Source: an uncultured Pseudomonadota bacterium (GTDB lineage: Bacteria > Myxococcota_A > UBA796 > GCA-2862545). Taken from it: DNA of 64,000 nt. Position numbers and translations under genes: made by a program. Positions 35,978 through 44,493 of the stretch are shown in pieces. The notes under the pieces were generated by a model, which searched no databases, was not told where the DNA came from, and saw only the letters and a list, made by a program, of their open reading frames with translations. The stretch covers positions 19,734-83,733 of the forward strand of contig CAJXTB010000027.1 of NCBI GenBank assembly GCA_913061235.1, written 5' to 3'. The stretch's first letter is position 1. Each line of letters starts with the position of its first letter.

Positions 35978-35991
35978 TGAACATTAGTTCA
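35978..35991 (-). promoter_or_regulatory. LexA-type box upstream of imuA (TGAACATTAGTTCA)
   Basis: A perfect TGAAC-N4-GTTCA inverted repeat, extended to CTGAAC/GTTCAG (35977-35992), centred 22 bases upstream of the ATG at 35963. Same form as at dnaE2. Confidence 0.8.
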
Positions 35992-36026
35992 GTATTGGAA
36001 GTCGATCAATGATCTTGCGGGAGAGG

Positions 36027-36042
36027 CGGACAGATATTGGTC
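36027..36042. promoter_or_regulatory. Recurrent 16-bp motif, copy 2 (CGGACAGATATTGGTC)
   Basis: Differs at two positions from the copy at 4937; 35 bases upstream of the imuA LexA-type box. Lies between the box and repeat element D. Confidence 0.35.
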
Positions 36043-36080
36043 AGTCGACTGCGCAGAGCCAGAGATTTCGGCCGAATGGA

Positions 36081-36232
36081 GGTCAGAGGTCAGAAGTCAG
36101 AACAGACCAACAAGTTGGCCTGCAAGCGTCTGCTCCCTGATCTAGAAGAGACCGCGAGTCAAAGGAAACCGAGATTCCAAACGAACCCAGCGCAAGCTGG
36201 GTGCTCTGATATCTGACTTCTGACCTCTGATT
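36081..36232. repeat. Heptad-bounded repeat element, copy D (upstream of imuA)
   Basis: Left heptads GGTCAGA, GGTCAGA, AGTCAGA (36081-36101); right inverted heptads TCTGATA, TCTGACT, TCTGACC, TCTGATT (36205-36232). The cleanest copy, 152 bp. Interior left part resembles copy A, interior right part resembles copy C. The 320-base gap 35964-36283 otherwise holds the LexA box and the 16-bp motif. Confidence 0.7.
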
Positions 36233-36283
36233 TCTCGGCCCGCCAAGCTCCTCGCAAAGCCGAGCCCTCCGTGCCACAACGAC

Positions 36284-36805
36284 TTAGTTCGTGGCCCAGC
36301 GCGCACTGTCCGCGATCGCGAACCAGTACGCGTACAGCTCACGGTCCTTGGCTACGCCCGGCAAGCGCGAGAACTCCACCCCCACGTCTGCCAGAGACGC
36401 AAACGGGTCCGGCACTGCGCGAATGGTCTGCTCAACCGACTCAGCGAGCGACCGCACAGAGGCACCATGGCCCGACCACAACGCCGCGCAGACATGCTCG
36501 TCTACGTCGAGAATCGCCTCTTCAACATCGTCTTCGTCGGCATCTCCGACCAAGACTTCTTCCACGCCAGACACGAGGTCCGTTTCATCAAAGTCTGCCC
36601 AGAACTCTTCCAGCAGGTCTACACCATCTTCATCACGCCACTGGCGTGCGGCATCGACAGAAGCGCCTTTCCCACCCAAACGCTCGACAAGACCCGCCAG
36701 AATTGCGACTTCAATCGCGTCTTCGCCATCGAGAATAGGCTCCTGTAGAACCTCATCCAGTTGGTCCGACAATGCTGCCAATTCGTTGATTTCACCGTCG
36801 ATCAT
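36284..36805 (-). CDS. Acidic cytoplasmic protein of unknown function
   Basis: A 173-residue very acidic helical protein (DQLDEVLQEPILDGEDAIEVAI, DETDLVSGVEEVLVGDADEDDVEEAI in part). ATG at 36805 with AGGAG six bases upstream; the 14 codons upstream are probably not used. One cysteine only, no signal, no membrane segment. I do not recognise it. Divergent from rdgB with a 68-base gap. Confidence 0.6.
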   Translation of the reverse strand: MIDGEINELAALSDQLDEVLQEPILDGEDAIEVAILAGLVERLGGKGASVDAARQWRDEDGVDLLEEFWADFDETDLVSGVEEVLVGDADEDDVEEAILDVDEHVCAALWSGHGASVRSLAESVEQTIRAVPDPFASLADVGVEFSRLPGVAKDRELYAYWFAIADSARWATN

Positions 36806-36873
36806 CACCGTCTCCTGAAAGCCCTGCGGCATACCCCGCCCACGCATCCCGACCAGTCGGATAAAGGCCCGCC

Positions 36874-37464
36874 ATGAAAATACTCCTAGCTAGTCACAAC
36901 GCTCACAAAGCGGCAGAAGTCGCTGACATCCTCGCAGGCACCGGATTGGAGGTAGTCAACCTTAGCGACTTCCCCGAGATTACCGAGCTTGGCGAAGACC
37001 ACGACACCTTCACCGCCAACGCCCTGCAGAAGGCCCGAGAAGCCCACGCGGCGACCGGTCTACTGGTCGTGGCGGACGACTCGGGTATTGAAGTGGACGC
37101 CTTGAACGGTGCTCCGGGTGTTCACAGCAAGCGCTTCAGCGAGCAGGCCACTGCAGAGGCCAACAACACCCTGCTCCTAGAGAAGCTGGACAGCGTCACC
37201 AACCGCACAGCGCGCTTTCGCTGCGTCATCGCGGTCGTAGGCGACGGGTTGGAGTGCATTGCGGCCGGAAGCTGTGAGGGCACCATTGCTCTAGAGCGAA
37301 CCGGCGAGGGCGGATTCGGCTACGACCCGTTGTTCCTGCCAGACGAAGCACCCGGACGCAGCATGGCTGAGCTTTCCGCCGCCGAAAAGAACGCCATCAG
37401 CCATCGCGGACGCGCATTCGAGCAGCTTCCAGAGCTGCTCAAGAACCTGAAGACCGCTACTTAG
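36874..37464 (+). CDS. rdgB: RdgB/HAM1-family XTP/dITP pyrophosphatase
   Basis: A 196-residue house-cleaning enzyme that hydrolyses ITP, dITP and XTP to monophosphates, keeping deaminated purines out of DNA and RNA. Conserved motifs are all visible: the N-terminal LLASHNAHKAAEV, the metal site DDSGIEVDALNGAPGVHSKRF, and GEGGFGYDPLFLPD followed by AELSAAEKNAISHRGRAF. Normal family length. Overlaps the convergent small membrane gene by 8 bases. Confidence 0.95.
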   Translation: MKILLASHNAHKAAEVADILAGTGLEVVNLSDFPEITELGEDHDTFTANALQKAREAHAATGLLVVADDSGIEVDALNGAPGVHSKRFSEQATAEANNTLLLEKLDSVTNRTARFRCVIAVVGDGLECIAAGSCEGTIALERTGEGGFGYDPLFLPDEAPGRSMAELSAAEKNAISHRGRAFEQLPELLKNLKTAT

Positions 37465-37714
37465 GCGTGCTTTTTTCTACAACGGGCTTGTCTGCACCGG
37501 GCTTCGCCATCTGAAGTGCGAAGGCGAGTACCAGCGCCACACCGCCAAGGCCGCCAAAGAGCTTCCAGGTCAGGGCCCCACGCTCCGCGCGTGTGGACAC
37601 GTCTGCCCAGTCCGCCAACATTGGAATGTTGATGGCTGAACCGGGAGACTGCATGTTGTAGACAAAGATGCCCGCTGCAATCAGGCAAAGGACAACACCG
37701 GGAAAGTAGCGCAT
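37457..37714 (-). CDS. Small two-helix membrane protein
   Basis: About 85 residues with two hydrophobic segments (FPGVVLCLIAAGIFVYNM and LFGGLGGVALVLAFALQM) joined by a polar loop, and a Lys/Pro C-terminal tail. GGAG lies upstream of the ATG at 37714. No family recognised. Ends inside the rdgB 3' end in convergent orientation. Confidence 0.6.
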   Translation of the reverse strand: MRYFPGVVLCLIAAGIFVYNMQSPGSAINIPMLADWADVSTRAERGALTWKLFGGLGGVALVLAFALQMAKPGADKPVVEKSTPK

Positions 37715-37744
37715 AGACACTCCAGCGCCGCCCTAACCGTGTTT

Positions 37745-38632
37745 CTAGAGTTCGACCGCCACGCGAAACCGCGCCGTATACAGATGGCCCGCACGGCCAA
37801 AGGCCACGTTTGAGGCCTCCGGGTCCGGACGACTGTTTCCACCCGGTGCCGCATAGAACTCTGCGCCCCACCGGAATCGATCCTTCACCAGACCATCCAC
37901 GCCGACACTGGCGACAGGCCCGGCGTACGGATGCAGGTTGTTGGCAATGACGCCATCATCGCCTACCACAAACAGCGTCGATACATCGGTGACCCCCACA
38001 GAGGCCCACGGAGTGACCGTTCCAAGTGCGTATCCAACCGATGCATCAAGGCCGAACGTGTTTGCTTGGAAGTAGTCCAGCACTGCGGGGTCGCTGATTC
38101 GGAAGGCCGTGGCAATGTCCGCTACGGCTTTGGCTGAGGTCGCGTGGAACCGCGCTCCCAGCTGGAATTTCTCTGATGAGCCGAACACAAACCCAGCACC
38201 GAACTCGCCCGAGATCAGAGTCACCCGGTTGTTGTCTACGGTCACAGGCGGCAGGTAGGCCATGCCGGCGTACAGTCGAACCGGCCCGAGCGCCGGAAAG
38301 GCAAAGGTCAGGCGTGGCTTCGGGATGACCGGAAGCTTGTTGGTCTCTTCCGTCTTTGTCCAGTCCAGCACAAAGCGGCGCTTGCAGCCAAGTGGCGGAA
38401 GAACGGCGAGGTCCAGACCAATCGAGCCTCGGCCGGCCTCGTGGGGGACCGGCGCATGAAGCGCGGACATGGTGAAACCAAGCGCAGTGTAGTTCTGAAG
38501 AAAGTCCTGTTGAACCTGCTCTTCATAGTTCTCAGGCTGGGCGATTCCTGCACAGTTGGCGTCTACTTGGGCCAATGCGGACGACGCACAAGCGAGTCCC
38601 AAGCCCATCATCGCAGCTCGTAGCGTACTCAT
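37745..38632 (-). CDS. Outer-membrane beta-barrel-like protein
   Basis: A 295-residue exported protein: signal peptide MSTLRAAMMGLGLACASSALAQ, then alternating amphipathic strands (LRLYAGMAYLPPVTVDNN, EFGAGFVFGSSEKFQLGARFHATSAKAVADIATAF in part) ending FRVAVEL. Pattern fits a small porin or structural barrel. The ATG overlaps the stop of the upstream cytochrome-like lipoprotein (ATGA), so the two are made together. Confidence 0.65.
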   Translation of the reverse strand: MSTLRAAMMGLGLACASSALAQVDANCAGIAQPENYEEQVQQDFLQNYTALGFTMSALHAPVPHEAGRGSIGLDLAVLPPLGCKRRFVLDWTKTEETNKLPVIPKPRLTFAFPALGPVRLYAGMAYLPPVTVDNNRVTLISGEFGAGFVFGSSEKFQLGARFHATSAKAVADIATAFRISDPAVLDYFQANTFGLDASVGYALGTVTPWASVGVTDVSTLFVVGDDGVIANNLHPYAGPVASVGVDGLVKDRFRWGAEFYAAPGGNSRPDPEASNVAFGRAGHLYTARFRVAVEL

Positions 38633-39006
38633 GGGCACCCCTCCACGCGCGCACCGGTGGCAATCCACTCGCGCAGAAAATCAATTTGTCCCTCAGGAAG
38701 TGGACCGGTTCCAAACGGCATGACCGCTGGGTCGGACTCTAGACCGGTGTCGGAGACCACACGCCAGAGCATGGACGCTTCTGGGTCTCCCGGAACGACC
38801 CAAATCCCCGTTTCTTCACAGACATCCACCAAGATATCGCCAGGCAGATCGATGTCCGGCTCAACCGTCGGGTGACACCGAATACATTGGTCGACGAAGA
38901 ACACCTGAGTGCCCAGCCAGTCCGGCGTATAGGTCTTCCCGCCACCGCCAATTATTGTGTCATCACATGCGGTGAGACACAGTCCTAGCACCAACAGCCA
39001 ACGCAT
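38629..39006 (-). CDS. Lipoprotein with c-type haem motif (CxxCH)
   Basis: A 125-residue lipoprotein: MRWLLVLGLCLTAC (Cys14 lipidated), a Gly linker, then DQCIRCHPTVEPDIDLPGD with a single CxxCH haem-binding site and a C-terminal region MPFGTGPLPEGQIDFLREWIATGA that ends like small c-type cytochromes (a Met ligand, then a helix with a W-I-x-x-G-A pattern). Similar domains occur in planctomycete-type cytochromes. Coupled to a beta-barrel gene, suggesting an outer-membrane association of electron transfer (inference). Confidence 0.7.
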   Translation of the reverse strand: MRWLLVLGLCLTACDDTIIGGGGKTYTPDWLGTQVFFVDQCIRCHPTVEPDIDLPGDILVDVCEETGIWVVPGDPEASMLWRVVSDTGLESDPAVMPFGTGPLPEGQIDFLREWIATGARVEGCP

Positions 39007-39118
39007 CGAACCTCCACTGATGCCTGACCCTACACTGAACGCTTGGCCCCTGCGCGAGGCATGGCCAGCTACAACTTGCTGCCAGCGATACACTGTACGT
39101 ACCAAGGGACACGAAACC

Positions 39119-40807
39119 ATGTACGACCGCCAAACCGACCAACTCATCGAGACCATTCGCGGCGCAGTCATTGGCGCAGACGAGGCTATCGAGGGCCCCT
39201 ACGGTGCGCGTCGGGTGACCTATGCCGACTACACCGCCTCTGGCCGCAACCTGTCGTTCATCGAAGAGTTCCTGTTGCGCGAGGTCATGCCGTTCTACGC
39301 AAACACCCACACAGAAGCGTCTGGCACCGGCCTTCAGACCACGCGCTACCGCGAAGATGCGCGCACCATCATTCACAAAGCGGTGGGCGGAGGAGATGAA
39401 GACCTCGTCGTGTTCACCGGCTCGGGTGCCACTGCCGCAATCGACAAGCTCATCGGTCTGCTCAACCTGCGCATTCCCAAGGACCTCGACACTCGCTACG
39501 GGCTGTCCGACCACATCCCGGCATCCGAACGCCCAGTCGTGTTCATTGGTCCGTATGAACACCACAGCAACGAAGTCGCTTGGCGCGAGACCATCGCAGA
39601 TGTGGTGGTGATTGCTGAAGACTCAGACGGACGCATCGACATCGCCCAGCTCGAACAAGAGCTTGTCCGCTACAAAGACCGCGAGCTCAAGATGGGCTCC
39701 TTCTCAGCCGCATCGAACGTCTCCGGCATCGTGTCGGACACCAATGCTGTCGCTACCCTGCTGCACACCCACGGCGCGCTGTCCTTCTGGGACTTTGCCG
39801 CAGCCGGTCCGTACGTCGACATCAACATGAACCTGCCAGACTTGGCCTACAAAGACGCTATCTTCCTGTCTCCGCACAAGTTTGCTGGTGGACCTGGCAC
39901 CCCCGGCGTGCTCGTCGCCAAGCGGTCGCTGTTCAAGAACTCCGTCCCCGTGGTTCCCGGCGGCGGCACCGTGGCCTACGTCAACGTTGGACGTCACGAG
40001 TTTCTCACCGACCCCGTACACCGCGAAGAAGGCGGCACCCCGGCTATCTTGGAGTCGATTCGCGCCGGACTGGTGTTTCAGCTCAAAGAAGACGTGGGCC
40101 CCGAGAACATCGAGCGCCTCGAACAAGACTTCATTAGCCGCGCCATCGCCCAGTGGTCGGAGAATCCACACATCCGCGTTCTGGGCAACAGCGACGCACA
40201 CCGGCTGTCCATTGTCTCCTTCGTCGTTCAGTGCCCAGACAGTGGCTACTACCTGCACCACAACCTCGTTGTAGCAATGCTCAACGATGTCTTCGGCATC
40301 CAAGCGCGCGGTGGCTGCTCCTGTGCTGGCCCCTACGGACACCGCTTGCTCGGAATCGACCTGCCACAGTCCGAGAAGTTCGCCTGTCAGATCATGGCCG
40401 GCCTCGAGGGCATCAAGCCAGGCTGGGCACGCATCAACTTCAACTACTTCATCTCAGAGACGGTGTTTCAGTTCTTGGTAGACGCCGTGGACTGGGTGGC
40501 AACGCACGGTTGGAAGCTGCTCGACGACTACACCTTCAACGTGCACACCGGCTTGTGGACCAACATCGCCATTCGCAGGCATCGCCCCATGCGCCTGACA
40601 GACGTGTCCTTCGGTCCGGGCGGCGTCTCGTTTCGTTCGCGTCACATGACAGAGCCCGAGCACGCGCTCAGCGAGTACATCGAAGACGCCAACCGTATTC
40701 TGGCAGAGCGTCGCCCTCTGGATCTGGACATCGAGCCCTTCGACAAAGCTGTCGAGGACCTTCGCTGGTTCGCAGTTCCTGGAGAGCTTTCCCGGGCGTC
40801 CGTCTAG
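39119..40807 (+). CDS. Class V aminotransferase / cysteine-desulfurase-like PLP enzyme
   Basis: A 562-residue PLP-dependent enzyme, longer than typical SufS (about 410). The class V pattern is clear: YTASGRNLSFIEEF and NTHTEASGTG at the N-terminus, GSGATAAIDK, GPYEHHSNEVAW, FWDFAAAGPYVDI (Asp225) and the PLP lysine in FLSPHKFAGGPGTPGVLV (Lys254). The mobile loop contains RGGCSCAGPYGHR, with two cysteines in the place where SufS carries its active Cys, so sulfur transfer is possible. The C-terminal 120 residues are an extra region. Start ATG 39119 with AAGGGA upstream; the frame extends back to 38957 without support. Confidence 0.85.
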   Translation: MYDRQTDQLIETIRGAVIGADEAIEGPYGARRVTYADYTASGRNLSFIEEFLLREVMPFYANTHTEASGTGLQTTRYREDARTIIHKAVGGGDEDLVVFTGSGATAAIDKLIGLLNLRIPKDLDTRYGLSDHIPASERPVVFIGPYEHHSNEVAWRETIADVVVIAEDSDGRIDIAQLEQELVRYKDRELKMGSFSAASNVSGIVSDTNAVATLLHTHGALSFWDFAAAGPYVDINMNLPDLAYKDAIFLSPHKFAGGPGTPGVLVAKRSLFKNSVPVVPGGGTVAYVNVGRHEFLTDPVHREEGGTPAILESIRAGLVFQLKEDVGPENIERLEQDFISRAIAQWSENPHIRVLGNSDAHRLSIVSFVVQCPDSGYYLHHNLVVAMLNDVFGIQARGGCSCAGPYGHRLLGIDLPQSEKFACQIMAGLEGIKPGWARINFNYFISETVFQFLVDAVDWVATHGWKLLDDYTFNVHTGLWTNIAIRRHRPMRLTDVSFGPGGVSFRSRHMTEPEHALSEYIEDANRILAERRPLDLDIEPFDKAVEDLRWFAVPGELSRASV

Positions 40808-40817
40808 CCACGCGCCC

Positions 40818-41426
40818 CTAACGAGCGAGTCCGTCGCGGACAAAGCGCATGGCTGTGTCGATGACCGAGTCCGGCGGCAGCTGGTCTTCCCAGAGTACCC
40901 AGCGCATGCCCAGGAAGTCCGCCATGCCCATGAGCGACCATGCGACGGTGTCGACGTCCAAGTCCGCTAGCTCTCCAGCATCCACCGCTTGGCGCAGTCC
41001 ACGGACATAGCCTTGTGCAATGCGCCGGTAGTAGTCTCGATACAGCTCTTCATCGACGAACTCAGCCTGGCGCACAATGCGGTAGAGCGACTTGTGTTCA
41101 AGGATGAAGTTGAAGAATGCGATGAGGCTGCGCCGTTCCACAGCGAGACGTGAGGTCTCCGTTCCGGCCGCCGCCGTCACCGCCGCTCGCAAGCCATCCG
41201 ACAAGGACCGCACCAGCTCGGTGAAGGCCGCCTGCTTGTTCGGAAAGTAGGTATAGAACGACCCTTGAGCGACCGACGCGCGCTGGGTGATCTCCACAAT
41301 CGATGCCCGTTCGTACCCAAGCTCGCCAAACACTTGTTCAGCGGCAGCAAGGATTTTCTCACGCGTACGTCGGCCCCGAGCGGTTTTCGGAAGTGACTTT
41401 GATTCGGAACTTGACAGTTGGTTCAT
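40818..41426 (-). CDS. TetR/AcrR-family transcriptional regulator
   Basis: A 202-residue repressor-type regulator. The HTH is at residues 20-60: RGRRTREKILAAAEQVFGELGYERASIVEITQRASVAQGSFYTYFPNKQAAF in parts. The C-terminal ligand domain is variable and hydrophobic. Divergent from the envelope operon 41479-44486 with a 52-base spacer, so it very probably controls that operon and itself. Ligand unknown. Confidence 0.9.
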   Translation of the reverse strand: MNQLSSSESKSLPKTARGRRTREKILAAAEQVFGELGYERASIVEITQRASVAQGSFYTYFPNKQAAFTELVRSLSDGLRAAVTAAAGTETSRLAVERRSLIAFFNFILEHKSLYRIVRQAEFVDEELYRDYYRRIAQGYVRGLRQAVDAGELADLDVDTVAWSLMGMADFLGMRWVLWEDQLPPDSVIDTAMRFVRDGLAR

Positions 41427-41478
41427 GTTTCATAGTATTCACTCCTAAACCCCATTGCGCAAGCTGTTCGGAGATCCC

Positions 41479-42027
41479 ATGAAGCTCACCACCCTCCTCC
41501 TCCTCCCCCTCGCAGTCCTCTTTGCTGGCTGTGATGACGACGGCACTGACACCGACAACGGCTCTGACGTGGACAGCGGTGACACGGATGTTGGAACGGA
41601 CACAGACGCCGGAACCGACGCCATGGCTTCCGCCATCGTGGGCGACTGGAACTCATCCGGTGACGACGTCGCTCCGCTGTTGTCTGGTGCGCCCGCACTC
41701 TTCGCTGACATTGACGCTGCCTTCGAAGCAGACGGTACCTACGAGGTCATCGCCACCAACACAGACGGCAACGCCACCACGTTCACGGGTACCTACACCG
41801 TCGACACCAGCACCGACCCCCACGGCATCACACTGACCCAGACTGTCCCGCAAGAAGCCACCAGCGTTGGCATCTTCGAAGTCGATGGCACCACAATGAC
41901 CTACGAAGTGGTCCAGACCGTTCCCGACTTCGGCTTTGTGGCTCCCACACCGGCAACCGGCTTCGGCTCCACGTCCGGAAACGGACTGGCTGCCGACGTC
42001 AACACCCAGGTCTACCAAGCTCAATAA
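41479..42027 (+). CDS. Lipoprotein with Asp/Thr stalk, TetR-divergent operon
   Basis: A 182-residue lipoprotein: MKLTTLLLLPLAVLFAGC, lipobox FAGC, then an acidic stalk (DDDGTDTDNGSDVDSGDTD) and a beta-rich domain (AIVGDWNSSGDDVAPLLSGAPALF, YEVIATNTDGNATTFTGTYTVD) with the character of lipocalin-like small-ligand proteins; family not certain. ATG 41479 has GGAGA upstream. First gene of a three-gene operon with a beta-barrel and a hydrolase lipoprotein. Confidence 0.65.
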   Translation: MKLTTLLLLPLAVLFAGCDDDGTDTDNGSDVDSGDTDVGTDTDAGTDAMASAIVGDWNSSGDDVAPLLSGAPALFADIDAAFEADGTYEVIATNTDGNATTFTGTYTVDTSTDPHGITLTQTVPQEATSVGIFEVDGTTMTYEVVQTVPDFGFVAPTPATGFGSTSGNGLAADVNTQVYQAQ

Positions 42028-43536
42028 GTGCTCATTCTCCTCCTAGCCGGATGGGCCGCCGCCCAAGAAACAGCGGCCCCTCCCGAGATTCGCGCCGTTG
42101 TGCCCGAGCCTTCGCCCACAGCTTCACCGCTGCGGGTCATTGGCTTGGTGCAGAGCAAGTTCACCAACACGGACATTGCGACAACGAACCCGTTTCTCGA
42201 CGGCCAAGTCATTGGTCCACTCGGAGGAATCAACCAGACCACGATATCTGACGAAGACATCGCGACCTACACCGAGTGGCGGGTAGCCGCGTTCTTCACC
42301 TGGACTCCCGCAGTGCTGTCCGGACGGGCATCGCTGACAGCCGCCCTTGAGAGTGACTTCGCTTTCGGTGACCGCAGCTACGGTACCGGCGGCAACACCG
42401 GCGGTGGCTTCGGCGCGGACATGGTCAACCTTCAGACCCGTCGCCTACACGCGACCTTCAAGCCACTCATTGGCGACGACCCCCTCACCGTTCACGTCGG
42501 ACTCCAGTTCCTACCAGACGGCGCCTACGACCCCACCGCAGCCGCACCGGACGACCTGTTTCGCTCTGGTGGACGCCTGATGTTCTTCGGCTCGGAAGCC
42601 ACCGGAATCAGCGCCTACGGCCAAGTACGCGACGACTGGGGCACGCGGCTTCACTACCGAGCTGGCGCGTTCACCCTGTGGGAGAGCGGTCTGGGAGAGC
42701 CAGACGACGTCACGCTGTACCTCGCAGATGCGGTCTTTCACCCTGCACAAGCCATGAATCTAGGTCTACATCTGTGGTACCTGCGCGACCGTGGACTCGG
42801 TGGCGCCGGCGGAGCCTTTGGGTCGGGCATCACCAGCACGCTGTCCGAGCTTCAGGGCGGTGCGAAGCTCGACTTCCGAGAGGACGGTGAGACCGCTCAA
42901 CCCGACACCAATGCGGACCTGTTTTGGGTAGGCGCCGAAGCTGGCTACGACCACAGTCTGACCCAAGGCGCACTGGGCGCGACCGGAATGGGCTTCCTCA
43001 ACCTCGGCTCATTCCGTCCAGCCGACCGAGAAGCGACAGATGTACGCGGACTCCTGCTCGACGGCGAAGTCCGCTTTCGCTACGCGCGAGGAAAAGGAAG
43101 CGTCGCCCGAGCAGAGGCCATGTTCACCACCGCTGACACGCCAGGTGGGGACTACACAGGCACCATTGGCGGCAACAGCTACGGCCTCGTCGGTGCGCTC
43201 AACACCACGCACGGCAGCCTCATTCTGTTCCCCGACCCCTTCGCCATCAACCGCTACGTCTCGGTCGTACATGACCCCTCGTTCGGCGGACAGGGCGTCC
43301 TGGGGCTGTCGAGCTCTATCGGGTTCGACCCCATTCCAAACCGCCTCACGACCCAGGTCGGCGTGTCACATGCACGCTCGGGTGGCGAGCACATTGGTAC
43401 CGAGATCAACGGACGAATCGTGGGTAGTCCACTGCTCTTCCTCAACACCGGACTGTACGGCGGCGCAGTGCTGGGCACCGACCTCCCAGCCACGCCATGG
43501 ACCCTGTACGCAGGTCTCGACTGGGTGATGTTCTGA
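42028..43536 (+). CDS. Outer-membrane beta-barrel protein
   Basis: A 502-residue protein starting directly after the previous stop (TAAGTG). A short signal (LILLLAGWAAAQE) is followed by a beta-rich chain with repeated amphipathic strands and Gly/Asn turns (for example FRYARGKGSVARAEAMFTTAD, GSSLSSSIGFDPIPNRLTTQVGVSHARSGG in part), ending WTLYAGLDWVMF with a terminal aromatic, the outer-membrane insertion signal. Porin or surface channel class; substrate unknown. Stop overlaps the next start (TGATG). Confidence 0.72.
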   Translation: MLILLLAGWAAAQETAAPPEIRAVVPEPSPTASPLRVIGLVQSKFTNTDIATTNPFLDGQVIGPLGGINQTTISDEDIATYTEWRVAAFFTWTPAVLSGRASLTAALESDFAFGDRSYGTGGNTGGGFGADMVNLQTRRLHATFKPLIGDDPLTVHVGLQFLPDGAYDPTAAAPDDLFRSGGRLMFFGSEATGISAYGQVRDDWGTRLHYRAGAFTLWESGLGEPDDVTLYLADAVFHPAQAMNLGLHLWYLRDRGLGGAGGAFGSGITSTLSELQGGAKLDFREDGETAQPDTNADLFWVGAEAGYDHSLTQGALGATGMGFLNLGSFRPADREATDVRGLLLDGEVRFRYARGKGSVARAEAMFTTADTPGGDYTGTIGGNSYGLVGALNTTHGSLILFPDPFAINRYVSVVHDPSFGGQGVLGLSSSIGFDPIPNRLTTQVGVSHARSGGEHIGTEINGRIVGSPLLFLNTGLYGGAVLGTDLPATPWTLYAGLDWVMF

Positions 43537-44486
43537 TGCCCCGTCTCATGACTGCTCTCATCGCCCTCGGCTCTGCCGCCTGTGTGCCCACCTACAGTCA
43601 CCTGCCGCCAATCCAGCCCGCTGAGCTGTACGCGCCAGTGCCGTACCAATGGACCCCTGTAGACGGCATGAACATCGCCTTCCAAGACACCGGCGGCGAC
43701 GGCCCGGTGATTCTGTGGGTGCATGGCTTGTCGAGCTACGCATCGTTCTGGGAATACCAGATGACGGCATTTCCCGAGTACCGCAGCATTGCTATCGATC
43801 TGCCTGGCTACGGTGCTTCCGACCGACCCGACGCGCCCTACACCATGGACTGGTTCGCGGAGGTGGTGGTGTCCTTCATGGACTCACAGGGCCTCGACCA
43901 TGTGATTCTGGCCGGCCACTCGATGGGGGGCCAGATCGCCCTGACCGCGGCTCTGGAGCACCCGGAGCGCTTCGACGCACTCGTGTTGTCGGCACCGGCA
44001 GGCTTCGAGTCCTTCTCTCGCGGCCACCGCGACTGGATGTCCGACTACTGGACCGAGACGCGCGCCATGGACGCCACCGAGTCGCACATCCGCGCCAACT
44101 TCAGCCAGCTCACCTTTGCTGTGACCGATGACGGCGTTGAACGACTCATTGAAGAGCGTGTCCGCATGCGCGATACCGATGCCTTCGCTGGAACGAGTGT
44201 TGCGGTTGCCCGAAGCATTGGCGCCATGGTCGACGGCCCTGTGCGCGACCGTCTTGGCGAGATCGAGACGCCAACCCTGGTGGTCTTCGGGACGCATGAC
44301 GCACTGATTCCCAATCCCGTCTTCAACGGCGGACGCACCCGCTCGATTGCAAAGTACGGTACGAGCGCCCTGGCCAATGGCGAACTGGTCATGGTCAAGC
44401 GCGCTGGGCACACTGTTCACCATGATGACGCAGACACCTTCAATGCTGCGGTGACCACGTTCCTCGCCGAGCATCCGCCACAGTAG
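43536..44486 (+). CDS. Alpha/beta-hydrolase lipoprotein
   Basis: A 316-residue hydrolase with a lipoprotein signal (MPRLMTALIALGSAAC). The core is classical: VILWVHGLSSYASFW (oxyanion loop), the nucleophile elbow ILAGHSMGGQIALTAAL, the acid in TLVVFGTHDALIPNP and the base in KRAGHTVHHDDADTF. It lies in the TetR-divergent operon with a barrel and another lipoprotein, suggesting uptake and hydrolysis of an ester or lipid at the cell surface (inference). Confidence 0.9.
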   Translation: MPRLMTALIALGSAACVPTYSHLPPIQPAELYAPVPYQWTPVDGMNIAFQDTGGDGPVILWVHGLSSYASFWEYQMTAFPEYRSIAIDLPGYGASDRPDAPYTMDWFAEVVVSFMDSQGLDHVILAGHSMGGQIALTAALEHPERFDALVLSAPAGFESFSRGHRDWMSDYWTETRAMDATESHIRANFSQLTFAVTDDGVERLIEERVRMRDTDAFAGTSVAVARSIGAMVDGPVRDRLGEIETPTLVVFGTHDALIPNPVFNGGRTRSIAKYGTSALANGELVMVKRAGHTVHHDDADTFNAAVTTFLAEHPPQ

Positions 44487-44493
44487 CAGCGTC

